Shown piece by piece: positions 21,290 to 33,257 of a stretch of 64,000 nucleotides of DNA. The translations under genes and the position numbers were made by a program. Every line of letters starts with the position of its first letter. The stretch's first letter is position 1. The stretch is from Amorphophallus konjac (taxonomy: Eukaryota; Streptophyta; Magnoliopsida; Alismatales; Araceae). The stretch covers positions 1 to 64,000 of the forward strand of contig JAHNEJ010003548.1 of assembly GCA_022559845.1 (NCBI GenBank), written 5' to 3'. Below the pieces are notes generated by a model. It searched no databases. It was not told the origin of the DNA and worked only from the letters and a program-made list of their open reading frames with translations.

Positions 21290-22020
21290 GGAGGGCTCTG
21301 GTTGGTTAGGAGGGGTGACTCTGAGGAGGGGGCCACACAGAGAGAGGGGGAGGGTGACTCCGGCGAGGGGGCTACACACAGAGAGAGAGAGAGAGGGAGG
21401 GAGAGGGTCCGGCGGCGTAGGTGGATGGGGAGAGGGATCTGGCCGCGAGGGGAGGGCGAGGGGATTTCCTATTTGTGCAGGGGCAGGGGGGTCCGGCTTC
21501 GCAGGGAGATGAGGAGGGGGATCCGATAGTCCGGGGAGGGGGAGGGGACTCGGCTGCTAGGGGAGGGGGTTTCCCGCAAGGGGAGGGAGGGGTGTTCGAC
21601 TTCACATGGAGATGGGGAGGGGGCTCTAGTGGCCAGGGGGGGTCCCACTTCACAGGGAGATGGGGAGGGGGATCCGGCGGCCAAGGGAGGGGGAGGGGGT
21701 CTAGCGGTGGAGGGGGATCCGGTAGCTAGGGAAGGGAGATGGGCTTTCCTATTTGCACAACGGAAGGGGGAGGGGGTCTGGCTTCGTAGTGATATGGGGA
21801 GGAGCATCCGATGGCCAAGGGAGGGGGAGGTGGGGTCCGGTGGCGTAGGTGAAGGGGGAAGGGGATACGACGGCCACCATGGGAGGGGGGTTTCCTATTT
21901 GCACAGGGAAAGGAGGAAGGGGTTCGGCTTCGCAGGGAGATGGGGAGGGGGATCTGGCCACGTCCGGTGGCCAGGGGAGGGGGGCTCTGGCGGTGCATGG
22001 GGGAAGGGAGGGGGTTTTTT
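21290..22020. repeat. G-rich minisatellite block
   Basis: Seven hundred bases dominated by GGGGAGGGGG motifs. A higher-order unit starting TTTCCTATTTGYRCA and continuing with GG(T/C)TCGGCTTCGCAGGGAGAT occurs at about 21461, 21743 and 21891. Frames of up to 146 codons read through it but consist of Gly/Arg/Glu repeats in every frame, so I do not call genes. Runs of four or more G-tracts could fold as G-quadruplexes on the plus strand. Confidence 0.75.
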
Positions 22021-22077
22021 GTTTTTCATTTTTTTAATTGAGGATAATTTGATCTTTTTACAAGTCTAGTTAAACTT

Positions 22078-22222
22078 AACTATGGTTAAGTTGGCATGTG
22101 GTAACGGGGGTTACGTTAATGACATTTATGAATTATTTGATTTTACATAGTGATATGTTTGCTAATATATTTCTAGGAATGATTTTTTCACAAATTTATA
22201 TTTAACAATAGTTTTCATGTAA
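22078..22222 (-). repeat. right TIR of the large element
   Basis: Inverse copy of 9474-9600; shared AGTGATATGTTTGCTAAT and TTTTCATG blocks. Confidence 0.65.
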
Positions 22223-23295
22223 AAACTCAATAAAAAAGTAGTAATGTACCTCGAGCCCTACAATCCTAGGAGTCCTTTCATAACTTGTTTGATTCTTCTC
22301 ATTATCCTCTTTCCGGATAAATTTGTTCATAATCTTATTGTTATCCTCATGTATCCTCACACATCTTTGAATATTATTGGAATCTAAATCCTAGAGTTTA
22401 TTGGATAGGATTGCTGCTTGTCATAATTACCTTTCTGCTTACACTAAAAATTCGAATCAAGAAAATATAGTTCTACTTCCGAGTAGGGCTGCAGGCATAT
22501 TGAGTTGATCCACAAAGCTTCTTCCAATTAATAGATTTGTCATTCGGATTTGTAGTACTTGCAAATCGGGTCATGAAGGATAAGAAAATGCAACTCTTTC
22601 CTATCAATGTGGATCTGTGAATTGATGTGGGCCGGGTTTAATGTCACAATTTCAACATGATCCAATCCAGCGATGCCTAATCTGCTTTATTAAATATTAA
22701 CAATATTGTTTATACTTCATCCATGTTATTTGATCTTAATAACCGTATCTCAAATTTAACACAATTAGTAGCTTCATCTTTTTGCATTGATACTAATCGT
22801 TTGATGTCCTAAGTTTAGGCTGAGAAGCGACTGCTAAACTGTCGCATTCATTGGCCATGGGAATACGCATCCAGATGCAACTGATGTTGTTAGACGTCGC
22901 TTTTCCTCAACAAGTGCTTCTCGTCATGTTGATTTAAAAAAGACCAAATATATGGTGCCATATTATTTGCAACACTTTTTGCCCCACTCTCACCTCCATG
23001 GTATTGTTCTTTAAAAAATAGGAATTTTACATGTAAATCATTGTTAAAATGAAAATTACATATTTATCATTTTCTATGATCTTTTTGCACAATATCAAGA
23101 TTTTCAATGACACTTGTGTAAATACAAATGCTCGAACGATGAATTTGTAATTTTTGTTCCAGTGATGGTTTATATACAAAAATCCCCCCCCCCAAAAAAG
23201 GATAAAAAAGATAACCTTCTTTCTTTAACCAAGAGCATTTTGCCTTCTAGGGTGGTTCCCCTAATTTCGAAGATGTTCTCATGTGTATGTAACAG
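22223..23295. other. no exon recognised; putative intron or 5' region
   Basis: AT-rich, no transposon signature recognised. If 23296-23636 is an internal exon, this contains the upstream intron and possibly exons that I cannot identify. Confidence 0.4.
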
Positions 23296-23636
23296 GGCGT
23301 CGGTCGTCTCCACTGTGCCAACGGGAATCACCGCGGGATTTCGTGCTTCGAAGACATGAGACTAGATGACATCGAGCCTCAAAAGCTGCTTGTTTTAGCC
23401 AGTGGGGACTCGAGACGACAGCTGGATGAGTCGATGGCGGCTACGCCGGGGCTGGGAAATGGGCCTTGTGTCCAGCTAGACTGGGACACGGCCTTCCCTA
23501 ACCTCGTCTCCAGAAGAAGGTTCACCACAGTTTGTGTGTGGTGCGGCACCGAATTTGAGCACGACGATGTGGACATCGAAGTACAACCGGATTCCGTCGG
23601 CTTTATGTGCCCAACCTGCAAGGCCAAGATATCAGG
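23296..23636 (+). CDS. internal exon of an unidentified plant zinc-ribbon protein
   Basis: An open frame is bounded by a plausible acceptor (TGTATGTAACAG before 23296) and donor (ATCAGG|GTAAAT after 23636); an ATG at 23356 could instead be a start. The peptide contains DMRLDDIEPQKLLVLASGDS, then GPCVQLDWDTAFPNLVSRRR and VCVWCGTEFEHDDVDIE, ending in VGFMCPTCKAKISG. Two CxxC pairs (VWCG has a single preceding Cys; CPTC is a full pair) suggest a small zinc-binding ribbon. Codon use looks coding, with no internal stops over 113 codons, unlike everything around it. I do not recognise the family and infer no function. Neighbouring exons were not found, so it may be a fragment. Confidence 0.5.
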
Positions 23637-25259
23637 GTAAATTTAGCGTAATCCACCATTGATGTGTCCGATGGAGTAGATCTTTATGGTCCACTTTGAG
23701 CGGGGGGGGGGGGGGCTTCCATCGCCCAACATTCTTTTGCGGATAATCCCATTCGTATTTCCTGATAATTTCTGTATATAGTAGCCAAAGTTCTAACCAT
23801 GTAGGCCTGCCTCTGTTGAAGTGGATAATGGGGAGTGATTATTTATGAATAACTAATTAACTTTCCCTCACATAGCTCTTGCTAGTGAACATACTTGTAG
23901 CATGGTAGGAATCACAAGTAATAAAAGCTTAACGTATAATTGAACTGGCTCACACTGGCATCGTGCTTTAACTGAGTCTGGATTGCCCGCTCCGTTCGAT
24001 GTCGTCATAATTCTTCAGCCTTTTGATTGAGTTCTTATCCCGACAAGGGAGGGGGGAGGGGGAAGGAAAGAAAAAAAAAAATAAGGTTGCCAACCTCTTG
24101 AACGGTTTGGAAGTCTTAAAAGATATTATTATATTATTGGAAGTATTGAGGTTCTTATTTTTCAAGTTTTTTGTTTTGAATATTGTCTATTAGGATTCTA
24201 CTCTTTCATGATGCCTATACATAGAATAAATAATGTGTGATCCGTCAATACTTATCCTTTTAGATATTTCCATTGTTTCTTTCATGTGTTTTGCATATTC
24301 CTTGCGTTTTAAATTGGATTTCAATTTTTTTTATTTTTTATGCCCACCCCAAAAAGTTTGCTATCCTTTAGATGTACAAAAGGATGTTCACTTGGATCAC
24401 ATTCACAAGAGCACCCCAATGTAGAAATATTATCTAAAAAAAGAAATAAGCCAGCACAGAACCCATACAAGACAATTAAGGAGGCTTTGATAATTAAATA
24501 AGAGTCGGGTAACGTGAGTTATTTACCTTATTTCACTTAACCGAGTTTAGTACCACAAGAAGAATAAGGTGAGTTATTTGGGGTTGGGAAAGGTAGGCTT
24601 GGGTTAAAGGTGGGTAGTTTATTTGAGCATTTTGATTGAATAAACTATTCTAGGTAAGATAGGGTAAGGTTATACCGTTTTCTAATTTATTCTAATTTAT
24701 AATTATTTTATTTATTTTTTTATATTAGGTAGAATGACAAACTAGTTATCAAATTTGATTAGACTTAATCCTAAAATAATTTACTCGGATTATCCTTAAC
24801 TTAGAGTTCGTGTACACCTACTCTCCCCTCCAAAGCCGGAAAGAAAGATGGATGATAAAGTCAATTAAGAGCACAATAAGATGATGAAAGAAGCCAATTA
24901 GGGCCCTAGGAGCATGATAAAGCAAGCCAACTCGGGATTCATATAACTAACTTTTATGCAATATATAATGTGATGTTTCATTGTTTAAATTAGATATCTA
25001 TATAAGTAACAATTTTGACAGTGCTATTGTAGTTGTTTAGTTATATTCTCAATTTTAATATGAGATAATTGCAAAATTAATGTTGTTATTTCAACAATTA
25101 CATAATTGTCATCTTTATTTTGCTATGGTTAAAAATATACTCTTAAATGAATATTATTGTAAAATTATTCTTGACGTTAGTTACCATTTATGATGTCTAT
25201 TTGGATCAAATTTTAGATGACAATATCATTGTAAGAAATTGTTATTTTCACGAGGATCC
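23637..25259. other. no gene recognised
   Basis: Contains a poly-G run at 23702-23715, a short purine-rich tract near 24046-24082 and AT-rich sequence. A segment at 24480-24680 (CTTTGATAATTAAATAAG, GGTAACGTGAGTTATTTACC) resembles the MITE at 48244 in composition and word order, but I could not pair its ends. Confidence 0.4.
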
Positions 25260-27043
25260 TGGTAGTAGTTGCACACACCCTAGAGGGGGGTGAATAGATT
25301 TGCTTATGAAAAATAATCACGTATTAAAAATAATCTCATAATCGCAATGGAAAATAAATACGAGAGATCAAACAGACCACAGAGGCACCGAGTTTTTATA
25401 CTAGTTCGGTCATCCCCCCAAGGTTTACCTACGTCCAATCCCTTGCAATGTGCTTGGGGTTTCACTAACCTATTCCAAGGTTACACTTGCTGTTACGCTA
25501 GAGTCAATTTCCCGGATGATCTTCTTGTGTCTCAACGAACGTTCTCACTGATTTTCCAATGACCACTAACTCAACTAACTTTCACGGTATTAGTAGAGCA
25601 ACCTTACACACGAAGTGCAGGTGTACTAAGAGCAACAAATGTTCTAACCATGACTGTCAGTGAGATAGTGTCAAGGCTCCACTCTTGTGCTCCCAGATGA
25701 GAGTCTGATGGACTATGAATTATAAGAAGAAATAAATACACTGACAGATAGACAGAGAGAGGAGGTAAACTAGGAATGTCATTGAAGAATAATTCCTCCT
25801 TTCAAATGCTTCATGGGCTGAGGACTTCGTGGACGAAGTTTTCACAGCAGTGAAGCCCTTCCTTATCTTGAATGACGAGGGAGCATAACTCTAGGATCAC
25901 TTTGATTGCAGATGATCATTCAGCACTCTCAACTTTTGTTCTTCGTATGTTCTTTGTATTGCGTTTTACTACAATCTCCAAGTATTTATGGGCCAAGGAC
26001 TTTGTGTCTGTTAGATACAACAACCTTCAATGGTTGGATTCCTAGTTCGCAATGTTGTAGAGATTTTGACTGACTCTTGGATCTTGAGCTTTCTAGCATG
26101 GATCATTGGGTCTTTGTCCAGTTAACAGTTTGGATGCTCTGATATTTGTCCAGGTAGATGTAGAGCTAATCTTCTGCCGTAGAGATATGTCTATCCGTAT
26201 CTTTTCCTTTTGCATGTTTGAACGTCTCTATTCACCCCGAATGCATGGGCTGTAGGTATACTGGAAATACCTCCGCCATATAGAGTTTTAAATGAGACGT
26301 GAGATAAAGCGGGAGAAAATTTAAAATACGAAATGACGTGTGAATAAAATAATTAAAAAATAATACAATCTTTACACATAATCTGTGTGTACTTCTCATA
26401 CGAAGAGACCAGACGCATTGGAATACGTTATATGCCTTGGTACCGTAAGAATATCCCAACAGATATAGTGCAATAAATGCGTACGTAAGACCTACATATG
26501 CCTTGATGCACAAAATATCCAAACGAATACGAAGCAATAAATGTGGGCACAAGGATTGGTCAAATGGTCAAATATATTTTCCACAAAAGACTATTGCTCT
26601 TAAGAGACATGTAGGTGAATAGGAAATCGTCTATCTTCTACGTGCACGAACTGTTGTCCTTAGAACATTTCACGTGCATGCTTTAGAGATAATATAGAAT
26701 GAGTAATTTTGATGATTAGATAATTTTTTTTTCAGATCATATGAGTTCACGTGTCTCAATTAGATCAATACCAATAGAGAGAGAGACATGTTTGTCTTTT
26801 AACTCAGATAGAAGCAAAATCATCAATTCCTTTGCAGAAAGGTTATGCGTTTTTCCGTACTTAAGTAATGAAACACATTGACAAGAGTTTGTCGCTTCCT
26901 AGGATAGGTGCAAAAGACCAGAAGAGGGTTAAACCTGTAAGCGACACTTAGCCTGATTGCAATGAAATACATATTTTGTAATAATTTTAGTTTATTTTGT
27001 CATAAATTAAAATAACTAATATTCAAAAAATATTTTTCAAACA
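25260..27043 (-). repeat. Sirevirus-like 3' LTR
   Basis: Plus-strand edges are TGGTAGTAG and TTTTTCAAACA. Homologous along its length to 42094-44110 (for example AATAAATACGAGAGATCAA and GGTTATGCGTTTTTCCGTAC in both) but with many differences and indels, so this is an old insertion. Confidence 0.8.
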
Positions 27044-27056
27044 ATCTCTCCCTTTT
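27044..27056 (-). other. Sirevirus-like polypurine tract
   Basis: The minus strand reads AAAAGGGAGAGAT immediately before the 3' LTR start. Confidence 0.7.
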
Positions 27057-27574
27057 GATTATGACAACATAAATTTAAAATATCTGAAAAATTTACGAAT
27101 TTTGATCTCAATGTTTATGAAGATTTTCAAGGAATTTAATACTCCCCGTTTTTGTTAAAAGCCAACAAAGTGCAGATTAGAAAATCCCGATGTCTTGTCT
27201 CCCCGTAAGTCAACTAGGCTAGGACCAATTAGCCCTATCTAGGATGCCCCCTTAAATAGCTGAGCGATCATTCAAGCAAAGTATGACACAGGAGAAGGTA
27301 ATTGAATTATGTTCATCAAAATAGATCAAAAGATGACAAATGTGGTGTACAATGTTTAGTGCCGAGGATGCTTTGAGGGAGTTCAAGCCGGAGTTTTGGG
27401 TGAAGGGCTAGAGGATAAAACTCCTGACAGCATTCGCAGTAGATAGAAGGTGGTGGGTGACTAGTGAAATGCGAAGCCCTTTGAATAGTGTCTACTGAGG
27501 TCTCTCTGATTTCTGCCGCTTGACTTCTATAAGAGCTGATAAATTACTTGGAAGTTCTCCCTATTAGCTCTCAG

Positions 27575-30500
27575 TCAGTGTATTATTGTGCAGCACTTAG
27601 GACCCCTGTCATGAATTCTGAATCCAGTGGCACTCCGAAAATAGGTTTTTAGTGGAGCCCTTCGAGCAACTGGAGTAGAAGGGTCATCTCGAGGAGGAGA
27701 TGCAGTAATATCGGAAGTAGCAGCTGGAGCACTTGTTTCTTGTGACACAGCTTCTGATTCTTCTATCACTTTTTTCGCATGCGCCTCTAGGAATGCAGCT
27801 AAGTCTTTAGATGCTTTAGTTTGTTCAGTCATCATAGCAATGAACTCCTCATATGTGATGAACTGTTTATCGTGCAAGAGGAGATTGGCACAGTATTCCA
27901 GGTTGATGGCAGACCTCAGAGTCCACTTCTTTCCAGATCTGTGCTTCAATCTTCAGCAACAGGTGATCAAGATATTGCATCAGGGACCGTTGATCCATAT
28001 GGTTCTTGGCCCTTTCCCTGTTGTACTTTATGTATGTTGCGCACTACTTTGGAAATGCTCTCAGATATTACTCTTCAGAGAGTGTGTGGACATTCTCCCA
28101 GTGTGGTTGGGAAGATTTTGGGTGTGCATTAGATGGTTCAGCAACTGTTGATGGTTCTGGATGAGGTCTGGGAGCCTCAGTGTGGATAGGAGGTTGTCTT
28201 GATCCTCTGGCATGTAATACCACGAACCTGGCAAAGGTAATTATCTCATTCTCCAAGATGCCTGAGTTGTATTTCTGGACTCGTTCAAATTCTTCCTTTA
28301 CTTCTTGGACGATTCCACTGTTGGACTCATGCATTTGTTCTTCTACAAAATCAAAGAGAGAAACTGGATCCTAATTATTTTGTGCCCTTTCTTCATTATG
28401 TACTATGAAGGCTCCCCTAATATCACGATTCAGGCTTAAATACTCCTCTACATTCAGTCTATTAGACTGCTCCCAGAAGCTTATGGCTTTGTTTGTAGAG
28501 AGAGACCCATGACTAATATGTACACACATGAACTTTATTAGGTCTAGACCTTCAACCCCAAATTGACCTGTCTGTATGTGTGCCTGATCCATTCTTCATA
28601 CAGTTCCTTCCCTTCTTCATCTAGCACTAGTACATCTAGAATGTCAGGGAAGGGAGTGACATGACCACTATTTATAATTTTCCCTAGTCTTTGTGTATTC
28701 AGAAATGAGGGTTCAGAGACTGGGCATAGTCTGAAAGGACAATAAAGTTAGTAAGTGCACGATTTGCTCAAAACTAAAGAGTGATTAAGATGACTAAAAT
28801 CAAAGTCATACCTTTAGGTCCTCTTGGCGGAGAAGTTATGTCCCCTTGAGAATATGATCTCTCTTCAGCCCTTGCAGGAGCAGGTTCTGCTTCTTCCTGA
28901 ATGTCTGGCAGAGAGCTCTGCTTGAGTTTCTTGGGAGCTAGAGTGGATTTCTTGGATTGTTTCCTTTTTCTGTATACCTCCCTGAGAGGAACCACATCAT
29001 CTTGGTCATCTTGTTGTTCCTTAGGAACTACAGTTTCTAGGGCAATTTCTGTAGATTGTTCTCCTTGTACTGAGGTTTCTTGTACTGCATCTTCTCTTAT
29101 TGCTTGCTGTTCTGCAGGTTCCTAGGTCCTTTCAACTTCTAGCTCTAGCACCTTACGGGCTGGTTCTTCAACGATAAAACTCAAATCTTTGTGCCTTTTG
29201 AGGAACTCAACAAGACTAATCTTGGGTCCATCAATTTCTTCTTGAGCCTTGTTGAACAAGAGTTACATTTGGTATGTCTTTCTTCCCTCGTCAATACTGC
29301 ACAGAGTGAGGCGCCGTGCTTGAGCAGTTACCTTTTTGCTTGGGACCTTTTTCTTTGGTCTTACTGCTCTTTTCTTTGTAGGCTCAGTAGGTGCTCCTTT
29401 TTGTGTTTCTGGCACTATCTGTGAAGGATCTGATGGACCAGCATGAGCTTCTTCTTGAGTCGACCCTTGTGGTTCATCCCTAATTATTGTGCAGCCAGAA
29501 ATGCAAGATACTCATAATTAAATTGAGGAATTTCCTTTTGCTTCAGACCAGTAATCTTCTGCTCCACTGGCGTTATTCTTCTTAGCATCTCTATCATGGA
29601 TGCTTCCAAGTTATTGAATTTTTCGTTCAATTCCTCAGAGACCAAATTCATTTTCTTAATTAGTCTCTCAAACTGCTTATCCATTTTCTCATTTGTTTAT
29701 TGTCCTGTATGGGGGACAAACTCAGCTTCTTTTCTGCCCAAAAATTCTTCAGCATCTTTCTGGGTACCTCTGATTCTAGAACTTCTGTGACTTTGTTAGA
29801 TTCTAATGATTTTGTGGCCTTATCCTCATCCTTTGGTTCCACAGCCATTTCGGCGATGCTTTGTTTTTCTAGCAGCATCACTCCATGTTTCTACCTCAAT
29901 TTCTGGCGTGACTTCCCTTGCTGCAATATCCTCCGGCACGCCTCTGATAATGTCTGGGGGTTCCTTATGTGCTGGCTCTTCAATTTGTGCAGCATCAATT
30001 TGTTGGACAACTTCCTTTGGCTCTGCTGTCATCATTTCTTCCCTTGTAGTTTCTTCAACTTTAACTGCAGTCTCTTCCTCTTCCCTCACTGCACTTATTC
30101 CCCCTAGCTCTCTCTAAGGTGTAGTAGAAGATTCTACTTGCTGCTCGCTGACCTTCTGGACCAATTTCCCTTTATATAATATAAAGTTTCCTCTAGTCAA
30201 AGTGGATACACCAGCCTATGAGGCTTTCCTCCCCAACCAAACTCACACCAAGATGGACAAATAGACATGAAAGTGAGGTATAGTAAGTTAGTTGCTTAGT
30301 GCAATCTTTTGATTTGACAATATTTCTTATTCCTTCAAACATAATGGCACCAACATTCAACTTCATATTTATTCTAAGGGTCTATATAATTTGAAGGTCC
30401 ATATCACTTACGTGATCAAAACTACCACTTCTGGGACAGATGCAGTGAGCATCAATATGATGTAGAATCCTTAGTTAGGCATCCAGTTGCTAATTGACAT

Positions 30501-30711
30501 TTGCTCCACCTCAGACCCAACTAATTCTCTAATGATATCTTTCCTGGTTTTTCTATCCAGGGACTTACTAGGCTTGACCCCATCATCAAAACTGCCTAGA
30601 GCCTGGTTTAGAGCGCCTGGTTCAGAGCTGACTCTGAAACAACTATTTCTAGTCCCTTAACCAAAGTCTTTAGCTTCTTCTTCTCTATCCTAATATTTCT
30701 ATGGAACTAAC
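27575..30711 (-). pseudogene. Sirevirus extra ORF downstream of pol (main part)
   Basis: Minus-strand frames run almost end to end with few stops. MREEEETAVKVEETTREEMM, a Glu/Lys/Pro-rich part, lies at 30089-29826. MDKQFERLIKKMNLVSEEL, a likely coiled coil, lies at 29684-29484. A basic segment YRKRKQSKKSTLAPKKLKQS lies at 28970, SHGSLSTNKAISFWEQSN near 28480, EEFERVQKYNSGILENEI near 28270, and SGKKWTLRSAINLEYCANLL near 27930. In Sireviruses this position is occupied by an env-like or other extra ORF. I see no signal peptide or transmembrane segment in this part and recognise no domain, so the product is unknown. It is interrupted by frameshifts and by the nested Tork element. Confidence 0.5.
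30707..30711. other. target-site duplication (left) of Tork element
   Basis: CTAAC directly before the left LTR; the same 5 bp follow the right LTR at 36128-36132. A perfect 5-bp duplication shows a normal integrase-mediated insertion. Confidence 0.9.
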
Positions 30712-31412
30712 TGTTGGGAGGGTGAAACAAACCAGACGGCGACTTTGATTCTCACAATCCACGCACGAGATCAGAACAGAGAAATAAGAAAAGAATAGAA
30801 GAAGAAGAATCACACAAGAACACACAGGAATTTTTACGTGGTTCGGAGGCAAGATGCCTTCCTACGTCCACGGCCGCAACAAGATTCCACTAAGAAAGTC
30901 ACCAACCAGAGTTTTTTTTAATACAATGAGAGAGCCCACCCTTTTATACTAGGAGATTAGGGCGTCATTAGTCAGGGCATTAAGGACAATAATACCTTTG
31001 ATAAACAGAAATTCTCTTCCGAGGTACATTAGACGTGCATGCTCGCCTGTCACACAGGATGCTCTCCTGAGACCGAGTATGCGCTCCTGAAGGTGCAAAT
31101 GCTCCCCCACCAAGTCAGGTCAATGCATTTCCAAGACAGAAGTGTCGACACTTCTTCATGCAGGTCGACCTGTTCCAAGGAGACAAATGTCGACACTTGA
31201 GCCCATAGTGCATGCTCCCCTGACATTGAGAATGCTCCCCTGACATTGAGGATGCTCCTCTGGAGCAGCGATTGCTCCCCAGAGACAGCATGTGCTCCCC
31301 ATGCTCCCATGACGCTGAGAATGCTCCCCTGAAGCATTGGATGCGCTCCTGAGGCAGAGTGTGATCCCGTGCAGAGGCGCACGATGAAGAGTTCTGACTC
31401 CACACTCTAACA
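30712..31412 (-). repeat. Tork 3' LTR (701 bp)
   Basis: TGTTGGGAGG ... CTCTAACA on the plus strand. The part at 31035-31350 (U3 on the minus strand) is built from many short ATGCTCCCCTGA-type repeats. Confidence 0.92.
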
Positions 31413-31425
31413 ATCTCCCACTTGG
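31413..31425 (-). other. Tork polypurine tract
   Basis: The minus strand reads CCAAGTGGGAGAT touching the 3' LTR. Confidence 0.8.
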
Positions 31426-31518
31426 AGTCTGAACTCCAAAGAAAGCAAACCTCTCAGTGTATTAACCCTGCTCAATCTAACAATGAAAATACTGCTACGG
31501 TATCGATCCCTCCATCAA

Positions 31519-32510
31519 TCATCCATGGAGGCCAACTGAGGCTTTGCACAGCCTCAGTTTCTTTGTGGTCACCACCTTGGTTAACATGTCTGCTGGATTC
31601 TCTGCACCAAGTATTTTCTCCAGCAGCAAAACATCATCTTCAAGCAAACCACGAATGAAGTGATACTTTAGTTGTATGTGCTTAGTCCTTGCATGAAAAA
31701 CTGGGTTCTTGGTAAGGTGGATGACACTTTGACTGTCACAAAATAACACACTATTGCTTTGTTCCTTGCCCAACTCCTTCAGAAAATTTTTCAGCCATAC
31801 CATCTCTTTACTAGCTTCAAAGATAGCAACATACTCTGCTTCTGTTGTTGAGAGAGCAACAACATTCTGAAGTTTTGAAACCCAACTCACTACAGTGCCA
31901 CCCAAGGTATAAACATAGCCAGTGGTACTTCTTCTGGTGTCCAGATCACCAACAAGATCTGAATCAACAAAACCTTGTAGGATAACATCACTTTTCCTGA
32001 AACAAAGTGGCTTGCCTGAGGTGCCTTTTAGGTATCTCAGAATCCATTTCACTGCCTCCCAGTGTTGCTTGCCCGGATCTGCCATATGTCTGCACACAAC
32101 TCCCATTGCATGTGCTATATCTGGCCTGGTACAAATCATGGCATACATCAGACTTCCTACAGCTGATGCATAAGGAATTTTCTTCATGGACTCACACTTT
32201 TCAGCAGACTTTGGTGACTGCTCTTTAGACAGTTTGAAGTGACTTGCTAGAGGGGTGTTAACTGGTTTTGCATCTTCCATGTTGAACTTGCTCAACACCT
32301 TCTGGATGTAACTTTCTTGAGATAGCTTCACAATACCAGTTGTTCTATCCCTCACAATTCTCATCCCAAGAATCTGTTTTGCTGCTCCTAAGTCCTTCAT
32401 AGCAAATTCCTTTGATAATTATATTTTCACATTGTTAATCTCTGTCATACTTGATCCTGCAATAAGCATATCATCCACGTACAACAACAATATGATATAA
32501 CAATTATCAA
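31519..32510 (-). pseudogene. Tork reverse transcriptase C-terminal part and RNase H
   Basis: Open frame 32400-31519 (293 codons) from MKDLGAAKQILGMRIVRD through KPVNTPLASHFKLSK, MYAMICTRPDIAHAMGVVC, the RNase H entry FVDSDLVGDLD, STTEAEYVAIFEASKEMVWL and HIQLKYHFIRGLLEDD to the end of pol. Just upstream, the same frame after a stop has YVDDMLIAGS (about 32480-32450), the catalytic box of Copia RT. This is the longest intact coding stretch of the element. Confidence 0.9.
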
Positions 32511-33240
32511 ACTTCTTAAGATAACAACAATGGTCCATATTACATTTAATGAAACCATTGTTACATATGAATCCATCAAACTTCTTGTACCACTGTCTGG
32601 GGGCTTGTTTCAGCCATACAAGCTTTTCTTAAGCTTGAACACAAGGTTTTCTTTGCTTAGGACTGAAAACCCTTCTGGTTGCAACATGTAGATTTCTTCC
32701 TCCAAGTCACCATGGAGAAAGACTGTCTTCACATCTAGTTGCTCTAAATGTAAGTTCTAAGCAACAACAATGCTCAACACCAATCTAATAGTGGTTAGTT
32801 TCACAACTGGAGAAAATATCTCAGTGTAGTCTATACCTTCCTTCTGCTGGAAGCCCTTCACTACCAACCTTGCTGTGTACCTCTTACTGCCATCAGGTTC
32901 ATCTTTGACTCTGTAAACCCACTTGTTGTGCAATGCCTTCTTATTCTTAGGGAGTTTAGTTAGCTCCCAAGTCTAGTTCTTTTGCAATGAGTTCATCTCA
33001 TCTTTCATGGCTAACTCCCACTTAACAGAATCTGTAACCTGCATTGCTTCATCATAACACTCGGGTTCACCTTCGTCAGTCAACAGTAGGTAATGCAAAG
33101 ATGGAGAATACCTTTGTGTAGGCCTAGGTATTCTTGCAGATCTTCTCAGTTGTACTGGTGTACAAGGTTGTGCTTCTGTTTCAGATACATCATGTATCTT
33201 ATCATTCACATCATCTTGTGAAATTTCTTCTAGCTCAACA
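32511..33240 (-). pseudogene. Tork reverse transcriptase N-terminal part
   Basis: The frame 33209-32973 has RRSARIPRPTQRYSPSLHYL and DSVKWELAMKDEMNSLQKN, the usual linker into RT. After a stop it continues with [20 protein letters not shown] and [20 protein letters not shown], then [19 protein letters not shown]. Stops and a shift near 32620 break it. Confidence 0.85.
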
Positions 33241-33257
33241 TGTCCACCATTCTCAAT

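Larger units (their letters stand above)
9474..22222. mobile_element. large inverted-repeat (MULE-like) element, split by a Gypsy insertion
   Basis: Left end 9474-9600 and right end 22078-22222 are inverted copies. Shared blocks include GCAAACATATCACTA and CATGAAAA followed by TTGTTAAA and AAATTTGT. Removing the nested Gypsy element (9948-21053) leaves about 1.6 kb, mostly a G-rich minisatellite on the right and (GA)n-rich repeats on the left, with no transposase. That size and the long ends fit a non-autonomous Mutator-like element. Target duplications were not identifiable in the AT-rich flanks. Confidence 0.6.

Noticed and set aside
21177..22069. Gly/Arg-rich plus frames and Pro/Ser-rich minus frames up to 146 codons
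   Set aside because: G-rich minisatellite keeps several frames open on both strands at once; no conserved domain.
27821..28151. 103-codon plus frames
   Set aside because: Opposite strand of the Sirevirus extra-ORF region; no domain, and the minus strand has the more continuous coding pattern.
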